Below the pieces are notes generated by a model. That model saw only the letters and a program-made list of their open reading frames with translations. It did no database searches and had not been told where the DNA came from. The translations under genes were made by a program, and so were the position numbers. Positions 48,691 to 59,151 of a stretch of 64,000 bases of DNA are shown one piece after another. The DNA is from Isoetes taiwanensis. Taxonomy: Eukaryota; Streptophyta; Lycopodiopsida; Isoetales; Isoetaceae. How positions within the stretch are numbered: the stretch's first letter is position 1; every line of letters begins with the position of its first letter. The stretch spans positions 2,604,001-2,668,000 of the forward strand of contig JAJEKV010000078.1 of NCBI GenBank assembly GCA_021234155.1, in the 5' to 3' direction.

Positions 48691-48719
48691 AGCCTTAGCA
48701 TGCAATGTGAGTAGTAGGA

Positions 48720-49145
48720 TCGTGGACCAAGGATCAAGATCAATCTGACCATAGGATCACGTAAGATATATCTAAAGCAACGTAAGCCGTATGATCTCGG
48801 ATCGACGATCCTGATCAAGAACAATCTGGACCATAGAATCTTTTATATATAATCTCCCAAGGCGTCTAAGCTGTAGGATATATCCCAAAGTAATATGAGC
48901 CATAGGATCTCAGATCGACGGTCCAGATCAATTCCGGTCATAAATTGTACAACAATGGGACCGTAGGATCACTTAAGTTATATCTAAAGCAACGAGAGCC
49001 GTAGGATCTCGGATCGACGACCTAATCAATAACAACCTGGACCATAGAATCATTTATATATAATCTCCCAAGCCATTTGAGCCATAGGATATATCCCAAA
49101 GCAACATGAGCCATAGGATCCGAGATCGATGATCTAAATCGCCTA
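48720..49145. repeat. Tandem repeat, about 235-bp unit, two copies
   Basis: Both copies share TATATCTAAAGCAACG, GCCGTAGGATCTCGGATCGA, GACCATAGAATC, TTTATATATAATCTCCCAAG and AGGATATATCCCAAAG. Within each unit GAGCCATAGGATC recurs. Confidence 0.85.
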
Positions 49146-49166
49146 ACGATTGTAAAGAAACATACA

Positions 49167-49274
<108 letters not shown>

Positions 49275-49479
49275 ATCGCTCAATTAAATTGGGATTATGT
49301 CTTAATTTTGGGACAAATTTCATATTGCATGTTTTTAGTAGCATATTCAAATTCACACATTTCACCTCAAAATTATGAAAACGTAATATCATGTTATTTA
49401 CAAAATAGTCAATATTCCACAATATAGCACCATATCATAAAAGCGTGAATAAAAAATTTACATAGTTATTCAACTTTCT

Positions 49480-49900
49480 TCAAGCACCCCCAATGATATC
49501 ATAGCCTTCTTCCCGACATCCCGAGGTATTGTAATTCTACTTTCTAGCCGAATAGTGTTTGGAGTCCATGAGTACAAAACACTTTCATAGTCTAGCCAAA
49601 GATCGGGATCACTCAGATTTCTCCTCCATCTCTTTGTCCAACAATCGGGTACCTTTTCTTTATCCGATCGTTGGTCAACCGATGCACTGGACACCACCAT
49701 TCCACCCGCACATGGTTGAAGTTAATATTACCTTCTTCTTTGCAAATATCGAGATATAGTGAACCCCAACCACCTTTGGATATGTATCTAAATCTGTTGG
49801 CTTTACTACCACAAATTGGTGGCATTCCAAGTCGATGGAAGGTTCATAAAGCATCCATGCCTAGAAACTTTGGCCTATTGTTCTTAGGACCAACATAGGA
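49480..49900 (-). pseudogene. Possible 3' exon of the DUF7869-like gene
   Basis: Below the donor at 49930/49929 and an acceptor-like TTTCTAG, a frame reads MLYEPSIDLECHQFVVVKPT, DLDTYPKVVGVHYISIFAKK. It is out of phase with the upstream exon as spliced, so it may be decayed. Confidence 0.35.
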
Positions 49901-49929
49901 GGAGCATATTGCTTGCGAATGCTACTTAC

Positions 49930-51089
49930 AGTGTCATCAACAAGGTCTTCCACCTAGTTTTAGGCAACCACCCTTCTTTCAATTCATCTGAGGATGTGTC
50001 TATCTCCCCCAACAGGTTAATCACCTTCTTCCAGTAAGCCACCAAGGCACGGTTGGTGTCATCTGGATTGGTTTGCCAATGCTTTATATAGTCCTGGATT
50101 CCTTCCTTAGTCAATCCCAATTGCTTCACTTCTTCAGTAGGTTTTAGAGCTTTTGGTTGACCTGGAGGTATCATAGGCTTGCCATTCTCATCTCTACGCC
50201 ATATTTCCTCCCCTCCTCTCCACTCATCCTCTGAAGGTCTCATCTTCCATTGGAAGATTGGAATCCCATCTCTCACCCAAAAAAGTGAACTTGAGGAGGG
50301 CACGAAATGACCTTCAAGATCCAATGTATAACCATCTACAAAGCTCTTCCAATCGGGCACTTCTTCTATGAGAGAAGCTATAGGGTTTGGAGTAGTGCAT
50401 TCATGCAAGATTTCCATTAGCCTAGGAAAGTTGGTCACTGTCTGCTGCTTCAGTATACAACTATATTTGCCAAATAATGCATCCACATCCTCATGGGTAT
50501 GCCCGGGCATAAGAAACCCTAAATTAACTCTTTCAAATATCCCCACAGCTGTTAAGTAGGATAGGAAAGAAAACATCCACCTGTTCTTATTTTGGCCAGC
50601 ACAATTATCAAGTTGCAAGAGAAACCTTTTGGGTAGATCTTGAGGTCTAGCACGTGAAGTTGAAGCTCCAACATGTTCATTAGACCCATGCTTCCTAAAC
50701 CTTGCCTTGCTGAACTTTTCAATATTGTTAGGGTTTCCATCTAACAATGCTCTATGTAGTGCCTGGCTAGCTGTAGGGTCCTGGAGGTGACCATTGTATC
50801 CATTTTCATAGTTTCTCAAACACCTCATGATACTCCCAATATGAAAATCTGGACCATCACTCCACAACTCCAAACTAAAATGGCCATAGTAGGTTTGAGT
50901 CTGCCCATGCAAGATTGCCCCAGTCATTGAGATCTGTAAAGGGTATGATCTTCCACATAACTTTGGTATGTACTTGAATTGTGGAAGACAAGTCTTTTGC
51001 TGGTCCATCTTGTCATGTATAACTAGGAGCGGTGCCAGCGTTCTTTGGGCATATAAATTTGAGAATCTATAAATGATATATTGTAGCAA
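49930..51089 (-). CDS. DUF7869-like transposon protein, catalytic part
   Basis: A 387-aa open frame. The order LVIHDKMDQQKTCLPQF, then a glycine-rich centre (GAILHGQTQTYYGHF), then RFLLQLDNCAGQNKNRWMFS, then VNLGFLMPGHTHEDVDALFG has acidic residues spaced like a DDE/RNase H transposase (D-x-M-D, D-N-x-x-G-Q-N-K, G-H-T-H-E-D-V-D). This matches the domain I know as DUF7869, widespread in transposon-like genes of algae and seed-free plants. The frame starts after an acceptor-like TTATAG at about 51066 and ends at a perfect donor CACT|GTAAGT (49930/49929), so it is an internal exon. It is unbroken over its length. The N-terminal half lies beyond a polypyrimidine tract at 52960-53420. Transposase activity is inference. 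Confidence 0.75.
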
Positions 51090-51109
51090 TAAGAGCCCTA
51101 CACACTTCC

Positions 51110-52690
51110 ATTTTTTTTACCTTTTTTCTCGTTTTCCTTACATGCTTTCTTTTCTTCTTTTCCCCCTTTTTGTATTCTCCACCCCTTTCCCCCTGCTTTC
51201 CTTCCTATTCCCTTTCGAGTCTACCTTTTCCTGATGGACTTTTTTCTTTCCATTTTCTCTTTTATCGACCCCTTCCTTCTTTCCTTTCTTTTGTGCCTTT
51301 TTTTTCCCTTTCCTCTTCCTTTTCCTTTTCCATTTCCTTTTCTCCACATTTTTTGTCTTCCCTTTTTTTCTATGCCCATTTTCTTCTTTTCCCCACCTTT
51401 TCCTTTTTCCTTTTTCCTTTTTATGCATTTTCCGCTTCCTTTTTTTTCCTTTTTTCTTCACCCTTTTCCTCTTTTCCTTTATCTTGTCCCCTTTTCCCCT
51501 TCCCTCCCTTTTTCTCATGCCCTTATTCTAGGTTCCCTTTTCCCCTTTCTTTTTCTATTTTCTTTCCTTTCACTTTCCCTTTTCTTTTCCCTCTTTTTTC
51601 CCCTTCTCTTTTCCTTTCCCATGCCTTTTTTTGCTTCCGTTTTCGCATGCTCTTTTTTGCCTCCCTTTTTCCCTTTCTTCACCCTTTCCCTCTTCCCCTT
51701 TTTCCCATGCCCTTCCCCCTTCCCTTTTCCCATTTACCTCTTCCCTTTTTCTTCGTGCACTTTTTTCAAGTTCCCTTTTCCCTCCCTTTTTCTTTTTCTT
51801 TTTCGCGTTCCCTTTTTCATGCCTTTTTGCCTTTCCTTACTCTTCCCCTTTATCTCGTGCCCTTTCCCTTTTCCCGTTTCCCTTTTCCATTTTTTTACCT
51901 TCCCTTTCCCCCTTTCTTTTTCTTTTTTCTTTTCGTTTCCCTTTCCCTTTTTCCATGCCCTTTTTCCTTCCTTTCTCCCCATCTTTTTTTTGTTCCCCTT
52001 TTCCTTCCCTTTTCCTCATTTTCCCAACCTTTCCTCTTCCCTTTTTTTCCTGCCCTTATCCCATGTTATTTTCTCTTCCCTTTTCTTCTTTCCTCATCTT
52101 TCCTCTTTTCTCCTTTTTCCTTCCATTTTTTTATACCCTTTTTTCCCTCCCTTTTCCCCTTTATTCATCCTTTTCCTCTTTCCCTTTTTCCCGTGCCTTT
52201 CTTTTTCCCTTTCCCTTTTCCTTTTCCCGATGGCCCTTTTTCCATTCCATTTTCCTCCTCTCCCAACACTTTCTCTCTTCCCTTTTTCCCTTTCATTTTC
52301 CCTGGCCTTTTTCCTTTTCCCTTTCCCTTTCCTTTTTTTTCTATGCCCTTTTTCCCTCTCTTTTTTCTCCATTTTTTTTTTTTTTTTCCTTTTCCCTTCC
52401 CTTTTCCTTGACCCTTTTGCCTTCACTTTCTCTTTCTTCTTGACCCTTTTGCCTTCCCTTTTTTCATTTTCTCCTTCCCTTTCCCTTTTTCACTTTCCCA
52501 CTTTTTTTTTCCACTTTCCCCTTTCCTTTTTCTATTTTCGTCTATCTATCTATCTATCTTTTATTTTTTATTTTTCTATTTCCCCTTTTTCCTTTCTCCC
52601 TTTCCTTTTATCCTTTTCCCTCCCTTTCCTTTTTCTTCATTTTCCTCTCTTTTCCCTTTTTTCTTTCCCCTTTTACCCTTCACCGTCCGG
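51110..52690. repeat. 1.6-kb polypyrimidine tract (polypurine on the minus strand)
   Basis: Almost only C and T on the plus strand, in irregular TTTCCC/TTTTCC units with occasional ATGCCC. It yields long artificial Phe/Ser/Pro and Lys/Gly/Glu frames. It separates the N-terminal and catalytic parts of the DUF7869-like gene, so on that gene's strand it is a GA-rich intron or insertion. Confidence 0.95.
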
Positions 52691-52959
52691 ATTGAGTGAA
52701 TCTTATTGAAACAAATAAATAAGATGAAATTTTGGTTGAAGTCACGCACATGTCGTCTTCACCGCTCGGTCGATCAAATCCTCAACCATTCGATCTAGGT
52801 CTCCATGGAAGACACACGCTATATTTTTATAATATAAGATACATAAATAGTTATTGGGTTCCAATGCGGATAAAGTCCTCCACATCCAATAACATGATCT
52901 ACATGATAGTTGGTCGATCATATGGTCCTTCATATGCTCCTTATCCTAGCCCCTTTGAC

Positions 52960-53420
52960 TAGGTTGCACAAATCTTATCAAAGTCTCCTTCAACTTAGCA
53001 CATAAATTGCACTTTGCAAAGTTGTTTGAAGTTGCTATGGTGACATGATTGAAATGCTTCTTCCATAACCTACTAAAGCTAGGTTGGGATATTGGAAGAA
53101 TTCCCAATTCTCGAAGCGAGGGAATTCACTTCTTCAAAATACTCTTTTGAGTACAATGTGATGGCAACCTATTCTCAACAACCGCTCTTCCCTTTTCATC
53201 CCTTACCTTTTGTGTGGCATAGACTCGCATTGAAATCAATATATTTTTCAAATATCTCCTGGCGACCAAGGTCCTAGCCGTTGGTCTCAACAAACCATTA
53301 TTTCCATGTAAAAACAATCCCTGTTCCCCTCTTGCTGTTTTTTTTTTTTTATGCCATGAAGAAGTTGGAATTGCATGGATTTTTCGCCATGCTTTTGCAC
53401 ATATCCATTTGCCTAGCAAA
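52960..53420 (-). pseudogene. N-terminal part of the DUF7869-like transposon gene
   Basis: The minus strand reads ICAKAWRKIHAIPTSSW, HGNNGLLRPTARTLVARRYL, VENRLPSHC, and after a stop LRELGILPISQPSFSRLWKK, HFNHVTIATSNNFAKCNLCA. The sequence R-L-W-K-K-H-F-N-H-V then C-x2-C is the pattern I associate with the region just before the catalytic part in this family. At least one stop breaks it. Confidence 0.6.
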
Positions 53421-53646
53421 GGGTATCTTTTCTGTTTGGGTTTCTTTCATCACGGGTGCATGCTTTCGAAGATTGTGTACATGTAGGTCCTCCTCTCATC
53501 AACGATTGTACTCTTGAAAAGTGGCTCTTGCTTCCACCAATTGTTCTATTGTAAAGAATTGCATACAAGCACTCCAACAACAATCTGAGCCCCTAACCTT
53601 CACCATTGTCTCACGTTTGGTGTCACTAATCAACTTGGCTCTTTTG

Positions 53647-54158
53647 CTAGGATAATGTCGGCAACCGATACTTCTCCCCTTTTTTGCCTAGGTTTAGGGT
53701 TCCAACTGCCAATGGATCAATATCAAGACAATCATTGTCCCCAACAACCTCGCTCGGAAAAATATAATCCTCCACAAATTGAACACTACTTATAGGCCAT
53801 GCCATGATGCAAGGAACCTCCAATTGCTTGACACAACCAAAACATTCCTTGTCACCCAAACCTTTACCTTTCCAGGTTGTCTTCCAACATCAAAATTGCA
53901 ATACCAATATAATCTTCCCCTAGCCTTTCATCATTAATGACTTGACCCGGGATCTGTTAGCACAATGACTCCTTGGCCTACTATTTCCTTGTTGCACTTG
54001 TGCATGATTCTCACCTTCTTGTTCCTCCATTGCACCCTACTATAGAGGACTAATTGTTTTTCTTCAACATTCTTGCTAGGAGTTGGTTTTTCATTGATAT
54101 TGCTCTTTTCAATATGTTGCACACCATCTTGAGTTGGAGGCACCATTGTCCTAGGCAA
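53647..54158 (-). pseudogene. Upstream coding remnants of the same transposon region
   Basis: Two frames, MPRTMVPPTQDGVQHIEKSN to VGQGVIVLTDPGSSH, then KECFGCVKQLEVPCIMAWPI to SSVQFVEDYIFPSEVVGDND, joined by INDERLGEDYIGIAILMLED in a third frame. The wording V-L-Y-S ... V-x-G-x-G ... D-P and A-W-P resembles the accessory domain seen at 57500-57757. Broken by frameshifts. Confidence 0.35.
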
Positions 54159-54508
54159 ATTGCACCCTTTTAGTCAATGAGTAGGAAAAATTATTACACC
54201 ATAAGATAAAAAAGTAATGCACATTTATGGAATATGTAGAGGTAAATCAATTTTTTAAAAGCAAAGAAATTCCTTGGAAATAGGTTGAATATAATAATAA
54301 CAATGGGTGTAAACGAAATCATTTAAAACAAGAATTTTAAAACAGCAACAACAAAGGAAATAACATTTATATAAATATATCCAAATTTTAATTATCGAAA
54401 ATTTGGATATATGATTCTGAAAAGACATATATAAGCGATAGACGTGAGAATTTATTATCCATAATAATATACCCTAGATGATATAGTGGCGGGAATTTAA
54501 AATCCTTT

Positions 54509-54648
54509 GGCGTGTTATTTGAGGCAATCAATTATTCACGCTAATTTCTAATTAACCCTATATAAATCTGGTTCACCTCGGGCGTGTTATTTGAGGCAAT
54601 CAATTATTCACGCTAATTTCTAATTACCCTATATAAATCTGGTTCACG
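54509..54648 (+). promoter_or_regulatory. Tandem TATA-containing segment, two copies
   Basis: A 70-bp unit (GGCGTGTTATTTGAGGCAAT ... TTATTCACGCTAATTTCTAA ... TATATAAATCTGGTTCAC) occurs at 54509-54577 and 54581-54647. Each copy holds TATATAAAT (54559-54567 and 54630-54638). A short gene starts at the ATG at 54823. The arrangement fits a duplicated core promoter. Confidence 0.6.
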
Positions 54649-54822
54649 CTCTCAAGACCTCCATTACGTCCCAAATTTTTTTTTTTTTTTTGAAGCGTTC
54701 AAGTTCGGCCTCGACCTTCATGAAGAACCCGAGGTCTCCTCAAAGAGACGTCCAGTTGATGAACCCCTCAATTCCCCTCCAATAGATTTTCTTTCCCAAT
54801 TCTCCTCTCGATTCGATTGAGG

Positions 54823-55038
54823 ATGAAGAAGGAGGAAGAGGAGGAGTTGGAGGAAGAGGAGGAGTTGTCCTCTCAAGAACACATGACCGCTCTCGCTTGG
54901 GGTTGGCTTGACCTCAAACAGAGAATGAAATCTCAAGAGCTGGGAGGAGGAGGAGGAGGAGGAGGAGGAGGAGGAGGAGGAGGAGGAGGAGGAGGAGGAG
55001 GTCGACAATTCACCAATTTTAGAATGGTTGAGAGATGA
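54823..55038 (+). CDS. Short hypothetical protein, Glu-rich then poly-Gly
   Basis: From ATG 54823 the product is MKKEEEEELEEEEELSSQEH, MTALAWGWLDLKQRMKSQEL, about 22 Gly from a (GGA)n run (54942-55001), then RQFTNFRMVER and a stop. It follows the TATA-bearing segment by about 190 bases. The acidic and Gly tracts come from GA-rich microsatellites, so a real protein is uncertain. Confidence 0.3.
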   Translation: MKKEEEEELEEEEELSSQEHMTALAWGWLDLKQRMKSQELGGGGGGGGGGGGGGGGGGGGRQFTNFRMVER

Positions 55039-55734
55039 ACCAGTTTGCATGTCTGTTTTTTTTTTTTTTTTTTTTGCACCTTTCTTTCTTTTCTAACACA
55101 TTTCTTTCTTCTTTGTTGCAGACGTGGAAGATCAATGATGCAGATCCCGGGCGGCCCCTTTTTTTTTTGGTTCGAAAACAGAAGTTTTGGACATGCCTCC
55201 GGGCATTTTTTTTCTGTAATTTTGTGAAAAGCCTTCGGGCATCTGCTTACAAGCCTTCGGGCATCTGTACATATAACTCTTATGAATGAAATCAAACAGT
55301 TTTCTTCATAAAATTTTCTTCAAACAGTGTTCTTCGAACAGTTTTTCTGTACATAAAATTATTTGAATTAAATCCAACTGTTTTCTCCAATTATTTTGTC
55401 TCCAAGCTGTTTTCTCTAAAATTTTGTCTCTGCATTTGTCTCAACAAAGTCTCGGGAATACTATAAATCAACCACATGAGAAATCTCTGATTCATCACAG
55501 TAACCATAGGAAATTTTCCTATACAACCTAAAACAAGTCCCCAACCCTACAAGTCATTTTTTAGCCTTGATAATTTTGCCTTTAAAATCATTTTTAATTT
55601 AGCCTATATAAAATTTCTAAATTCTATTTTTTCGAATGCAATAAATGGAATAAAATGCCGTGAGAATTTATTGCATAAAATGCAATATTCTCCATATATA
55701 CCATATACATGTCATGTCAAGGGAAGACCGCATC
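55039..55734. other. No clear gene; T-runs
   Basis: T-runs at 55058-55075 and 55159-55168. CTTCGGGCATCT repeats at 55231 and 55254. The segment from 55640 resembles the sequence upstream of the first promoter-like pair (TGAGAATTTATT). Confidence 0.4.
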
Positions 55735-55815
55735 GCTAAGCGTGTTAATTCAAGCAATCAATTATTCACGCTAACTTATTTCTAATTATGCCTATATAAA
55801 TCCATTTCACGCTCT
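55735..55815 (+). promoter_or_regulatory. Third copy of the TATA-containing segment
   Basis: AGCGTGTTAATTCAAGCAAT, CAATTATTCACGCTAACTTA and CTATATAAATCCATTTCACG match the two copies at 54.5-54.6 kb. TATATAAA is at 55793-55800. A transcribed-looking stretch follows (55860-56275). Confidence 0.6.
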
Positions 55816-55859
55816 CAAAGTTCCTACATTTTCTTCCTTCCTTCATACGATTTGCCGGT

Positions 55860-56275
55860 TGCGCTTCTGCTGTGTTTGGATCCGCCCTCCTAAAATCTTG
55901 GTGAGCAGATTTATTTTCAGCAATGTTAGATGTTTGGTTTCGGCAATTCCTAACTTACTAAAAGACTCCGCCTTTTGTTCTGTAGCATCTGTAGCAGAGG
56001 ACATCGGAGGCTCAGAATCAAAAAAGGACTAAGGTCTGCGAATCCAAAAGCCTCGGAATTAAAACCAAAAGCAAAGTCCTCCGTTCTTCGAATCCTTCCA
56101 GCCTCAGAACTCAAGGTTAGTTTTCATTTAGTTTTAAGCTGCATCTCAATGGCAGGTTTAATCCAAGAAGACAAGCTTTTGCATTTGCTCGGCGAGGGAA
56201 GGCGGATGATGTTTATGAAAACCAGAATAGTTTTTATAAACTTCATCCGCTTCTTTATTCGAGTAAATTCTTGAG
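55860..56275 (+). CDS. Hypothetical short gene downstream of the third TATA segment
   Basis: Frame 55975-56274 reads ICSRGHRRLRIKKGLRSANP, KASELKPKAKSSVLRILPAS, SFHLVLSCISMAGLIQEDKL and ends at a stop. A possible donor (CTTG|GTGAGC, 55900) and acceptor (TTCTGTAG, 55985) suggest a spliced transcript. Basic, no recognised domain. Confidence 0.25.
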
Positions 56276-56370
56276 TTTCTCTTCCTGAATTAATCATGCT
56301 ATTGCATGCAAGTTTCTATTATGAATAAGTGTAGTAGAAAGCATTAGGAAAATCTCAAAGATAACATTTG

Positions 56371-56724
56371 AAACACGCTAAGCGTGTTCCATGCTAACCT
56401 TAGCCTTGAATATGAATACCGCTCGTGCATTCGTGAGAGGAGAAAAAAAACACATGCGGATAGATAAGTAAATAGATAAAGGCCGGGCAATTATTTACGA
56501 GGCGTGTAAATAATTGCCCGGCGCCTTTATCTATTTACTTATCTATCTGTCTGAATTTTTTTTCTCCCTCTCTACGCCGAAATGTATAGTTTTTCCTATA
56601 TAGCAGTTTACACGCTGAGCGTGCAAACAATTTTATCCCTAGTTTCAACTTTTAAGTTAAACACGCCGGGCGTGTCACTTAGTTTCTAAGTTTACAAATA
56701 AATAAATATAACACGCCAGGCGTG
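56371..56724. promoter_or_regulatory. Four CACGCYNRGCGTG palindromes
   Basis: CACGCTAAGCGTG (about 56373), CACGCTGAGCGTG (56611-56623), CACGCCGGGCGTG (56662) and CACGCCAGGCGTG (56712-56724) all fit one 13-base palindrome with a free centre. Half-sites (GGCGTG, CACGC) also border the TATA-containing segments and recur near 58970-59150 (ACGCCCGG, CACGCTTGGCG). Confidence 0.7.
56436..56575. repeat. Long near-perfect hairpin (fold-back)
   Basis: GATAGATAAGTAAATAGATA ... CGGGCAATTATTTAC (56459-56498) pairs with 56506-56547 across a 7-base loop, with one 2-base bulge. Weaker pairing continues outward (GGAGAAAAAAAA with TTTTTTTTCTCC). Confidence 0.9.
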
Positions 56725-56994
56725 AATACTGATACTCCGCTCACTTCCTATTGATAGAAGCCAAGTTGCATTAATCACCCGGTTGGCGGCGAAAGATTCA
56801 TTAGAATTACATTTGGGGCTGCAATCACACACAAATAGGCTCGGTTCGCTCCAATCTCTAGTCCGGTTGAACCGCTAGAGCCGAGCACCAGTCCGGCTGG
56901 AGCACCGGTTTGCAACCCCTCAGTAGTACTTGGATCAAGTAATGATGATGGCGGCAGAGCGCAGGGCAATGATAAATCTGGGCTCTGAGGCCCT

Positions 56995-57420
56995 TTGCAA
57001 TCTCACCTGAGGTCGGCCCTCTTATCTGATCACTTCGATCAGGCAGTACATGCATTGATCGAGAGTGAATCTCGCAACCTTCAGCTCGAGATTCAAAATG
57101 AGGAGCTGCGTTTCTTAGTGGCTAGCCTCTATGCCCGGATGCCCCAACCACGAACCACTATCGCAGGCAATAATGATGCAATGGCTCAACCAATGGAACC
57201 ACTACAAGAAGGGGTATAATGATGCATTGGAGATGGTTCAACCAATGGAGCAGGAGGAGGAGCAGGAGGTGGAGGTGGAGCAGGCGGGGGAGGTGGAGCT
57301 AGAGCCTGGGGTTTTTGCTGGGGTTTTACCTGATCCATTCACTATGCCCTGGAATGGAAATGGGAGTATCGATAGCCCAGCTACTCGATGAAGGACCGGG
57401 CTTGAAACAGAGTCCGGATT
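56995..57420 (+). CDS. Hypothetical protein piece with coiled-coil and acidic repeats
   Basis: Frame 56995-57219 reads SDHFDQAVHALIESESRNLQ, LEIQNEELRFLVASLYARMP, a leucine-spaced helix typical of coiled coils. After a shift, 57131-57391 gives MVQPMEQEEEQEVEVEQAGE, VELEPGVFAGVLPDPF. The DUF8039-like fragment lies just downstream on the other strand. It is probably a transposon-associated remnant; function unknown. Confidence 0.3.
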
Positions 57421-57499
57421 TTGTCCGGGTTTATCTAGTTTATCCAGTTATATACAATTGTAAACTTTTTCCAATGAATACAACAAATTTTGTCTACTT

Positions 57500-57757
57500 C
57501 TATATTTCTACAATGTAATACATGTTACATACCTTTTTTAAGCGGTTTCTTGGCCATGCAACAAATGTTCCAACACTTTCTCCAACCGTATCCCCACCGG
57601 GGTGTCTGCGAGGTAAAGCTTCATCCGTAGCGCAGCAGTTAATCACTGTAACTCGGACATACTTATCCCCGAGCGGAATTCCATGACAGTTTGCAGTCGG
57701 ATCGATGGAGTCGATCTTGCATAATCCTACTTTCCTTTTCTGATTTGTAGTTAACAT
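57500..57757 (-). pseudogene. DUF8039-like domain fragment, copy 2
   Basis: An 85-aa frame with VGLCKIDSIDPTANCHGIPL, KYVRVTVINC, ALPRRHPGGDTVGESVGTFV and AWPRNRL. The order C-H-G-x-P-L, V-x-V-x-V, G-D-x-V-G-x-x-x-G-x-F-V-A-W-P matches the C-terminal domain of many plant transposon-associated proteins, which I know as DUF8039. It is paralogous to 36473-36688, and better preserved. Confidence 0.55.
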
Positions 57758-58242
57758 GAAACATTCATCTTCGACACTGCAGACAATTGCCTATTCAGAC
57801 AACTTTACTGGAAATTATTGTACAAGCTATAGGAATGAGATGCTTATCGAGTGCAGAGCCATTCTTGAGAAGCGATTCGAAGTTCTCGAAATCACAGCGC
57901 TATGGAAACACAAATGGGGGAAAAATTCGAAGTTACAAGAAAGCTTAGGTTAATTACATTTTGGCGGGATAAATGTAATCAATGAAAGAACACGGTAGAT
58001 TGGTTTTTAAAAACTCAATGAAAGAAGTCGGCGGACGGGTTCTTTTTTTTTTGAAAGTGAATCTTCGTCATTATTATTTTTATGTGTCAAGAATATTTGA
58101 AACATTTTTGTGTTTTCTTGAAATTCAAATTTCTCTCTGGGTAGAAAACGCTATTTCTCGTCTGGTAGAAAAAGCTATTTCTTGAAAGCGGCTCGAAGCG
58201 TATCCGAAAAGACCTTCCGACTGTTACTAGGCTTACTCTGGA

Positions 58243-58377
58243 GATGTCTTCTAAAACGAATCGAGGTCGAGGGCGACGGGGCGAGGAAGCGGTGGAAGAG
58301 GAATCTCAAACCCTAAGACTTCTCAAGTTTGAGAGGACGTTGATCGTAATACCACGTAATACAGAACCCTATTCAAG
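58243..58377 (+). CDS. Hypothetical first exon
   Basis: ATG at 58243: MSSKTNRGRGRRGEEAVEEE, SQTLRLLKFERTLIVIPRNT, EPYSR, then a donor-like TCAAG|GTATTT at 58377. An Arg/Gly-rich start and a clean donor suggest an exon. No family recognised. The phosphatase pseudogene downstream is on the same strand, but no link is shown. Confidence 0.3.
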
Positions 58378-58515
58378 GTATTTAATTTGCCACGAATACA
58401 CACTGTGGAGAGTATTATGCTTGCATGAATTTGAGATATTTCCTTGCCTTGATTAATATGCTTTGCATGAGTTTGAGTTATTATGCTTTGCATGAATTTT
58501 AAGTATTACCATCGC

Positions 58516-58791
58516 TTAATGCTCATTGTCCGTTTTGTAGAACATAATTTTTGCTCTGCTTTTATAGAATATAGCAGTGTTAGACAATGGAGAGTCCAAT
58601 TCAAAGTGGGCGATGCTTCCGGTGAGGGAACTAGTAACTACTGCACCGATAAGGAAAGCAATAATGAACAAATAGTCTGCTAAAAGTGGCTGCTCAAAGT
58701 AATCTTTGGATCCTTGGCCGAACTTAGGGAATATCTTTGCCTCCCTTCGAGGTGATGCAAGCAACAATAGAGTAGATTCACGGGTTAACAA
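58516..58791 (-). pseudogene. Possible fragment of a small membrane protein gene
   Basis: The minus strand reads AKIFPKFGQGSKDYFEQPLL, ADYLFIIAFLIGAVVTSSLT, then G. This is one good transmembrane helix after a Phe/Gly-rich segment. It has the look of a conserved (perhaps plastid) single-helix protein, but I cannot name it, and no full gene is visible. Confidence 0.3.
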
Positions 58792-59151
58792 TGAACTAAT
58801 TGACGATGGAAACCAAACCTAAGGCAACCAAAGCGGCTCTAGTGATTCACAGTGTTTGCCAAATCAATAGTAAAATAATGTCAGAGTTATGAAGGACGAA
58901 TGGAACTAATAGAAAATAACAATTCTAACAATCGGAAGAGCCGAAGATTAAGGGTGGCGAAGGGAGAATGACGCCCGGCACGACAAAATGGCCCCGAAGA
59001 TGATAGGTATGGCCTTGCCCATTTTAAATCGCACCGTGATTTAATTTGTATTACCTTTGAATTAAATCGCCGCCCGGTGCTTTGATTATTTTTCGTTGTC
59101 AAACTAAATCACGCCCGGCCTTGATTTGGTTAAGTCTAATTCAAATCACGC

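Noticed and set aside
51138-52709. Very long Phe/Ser/Pro-rich (413 and 491 aa) and Lys/Glu/Gly-rich frames
   Set aside because: Pyrimidine-only sequence almost never contains stop codons, so these frames are artefacts of the polypyrimidine tract.
54718-55295. Minus-strand poly-Ser and poly-Pro frames
   Set aside because: Translations of the (GGA)n microsatellite on the opposite strand.
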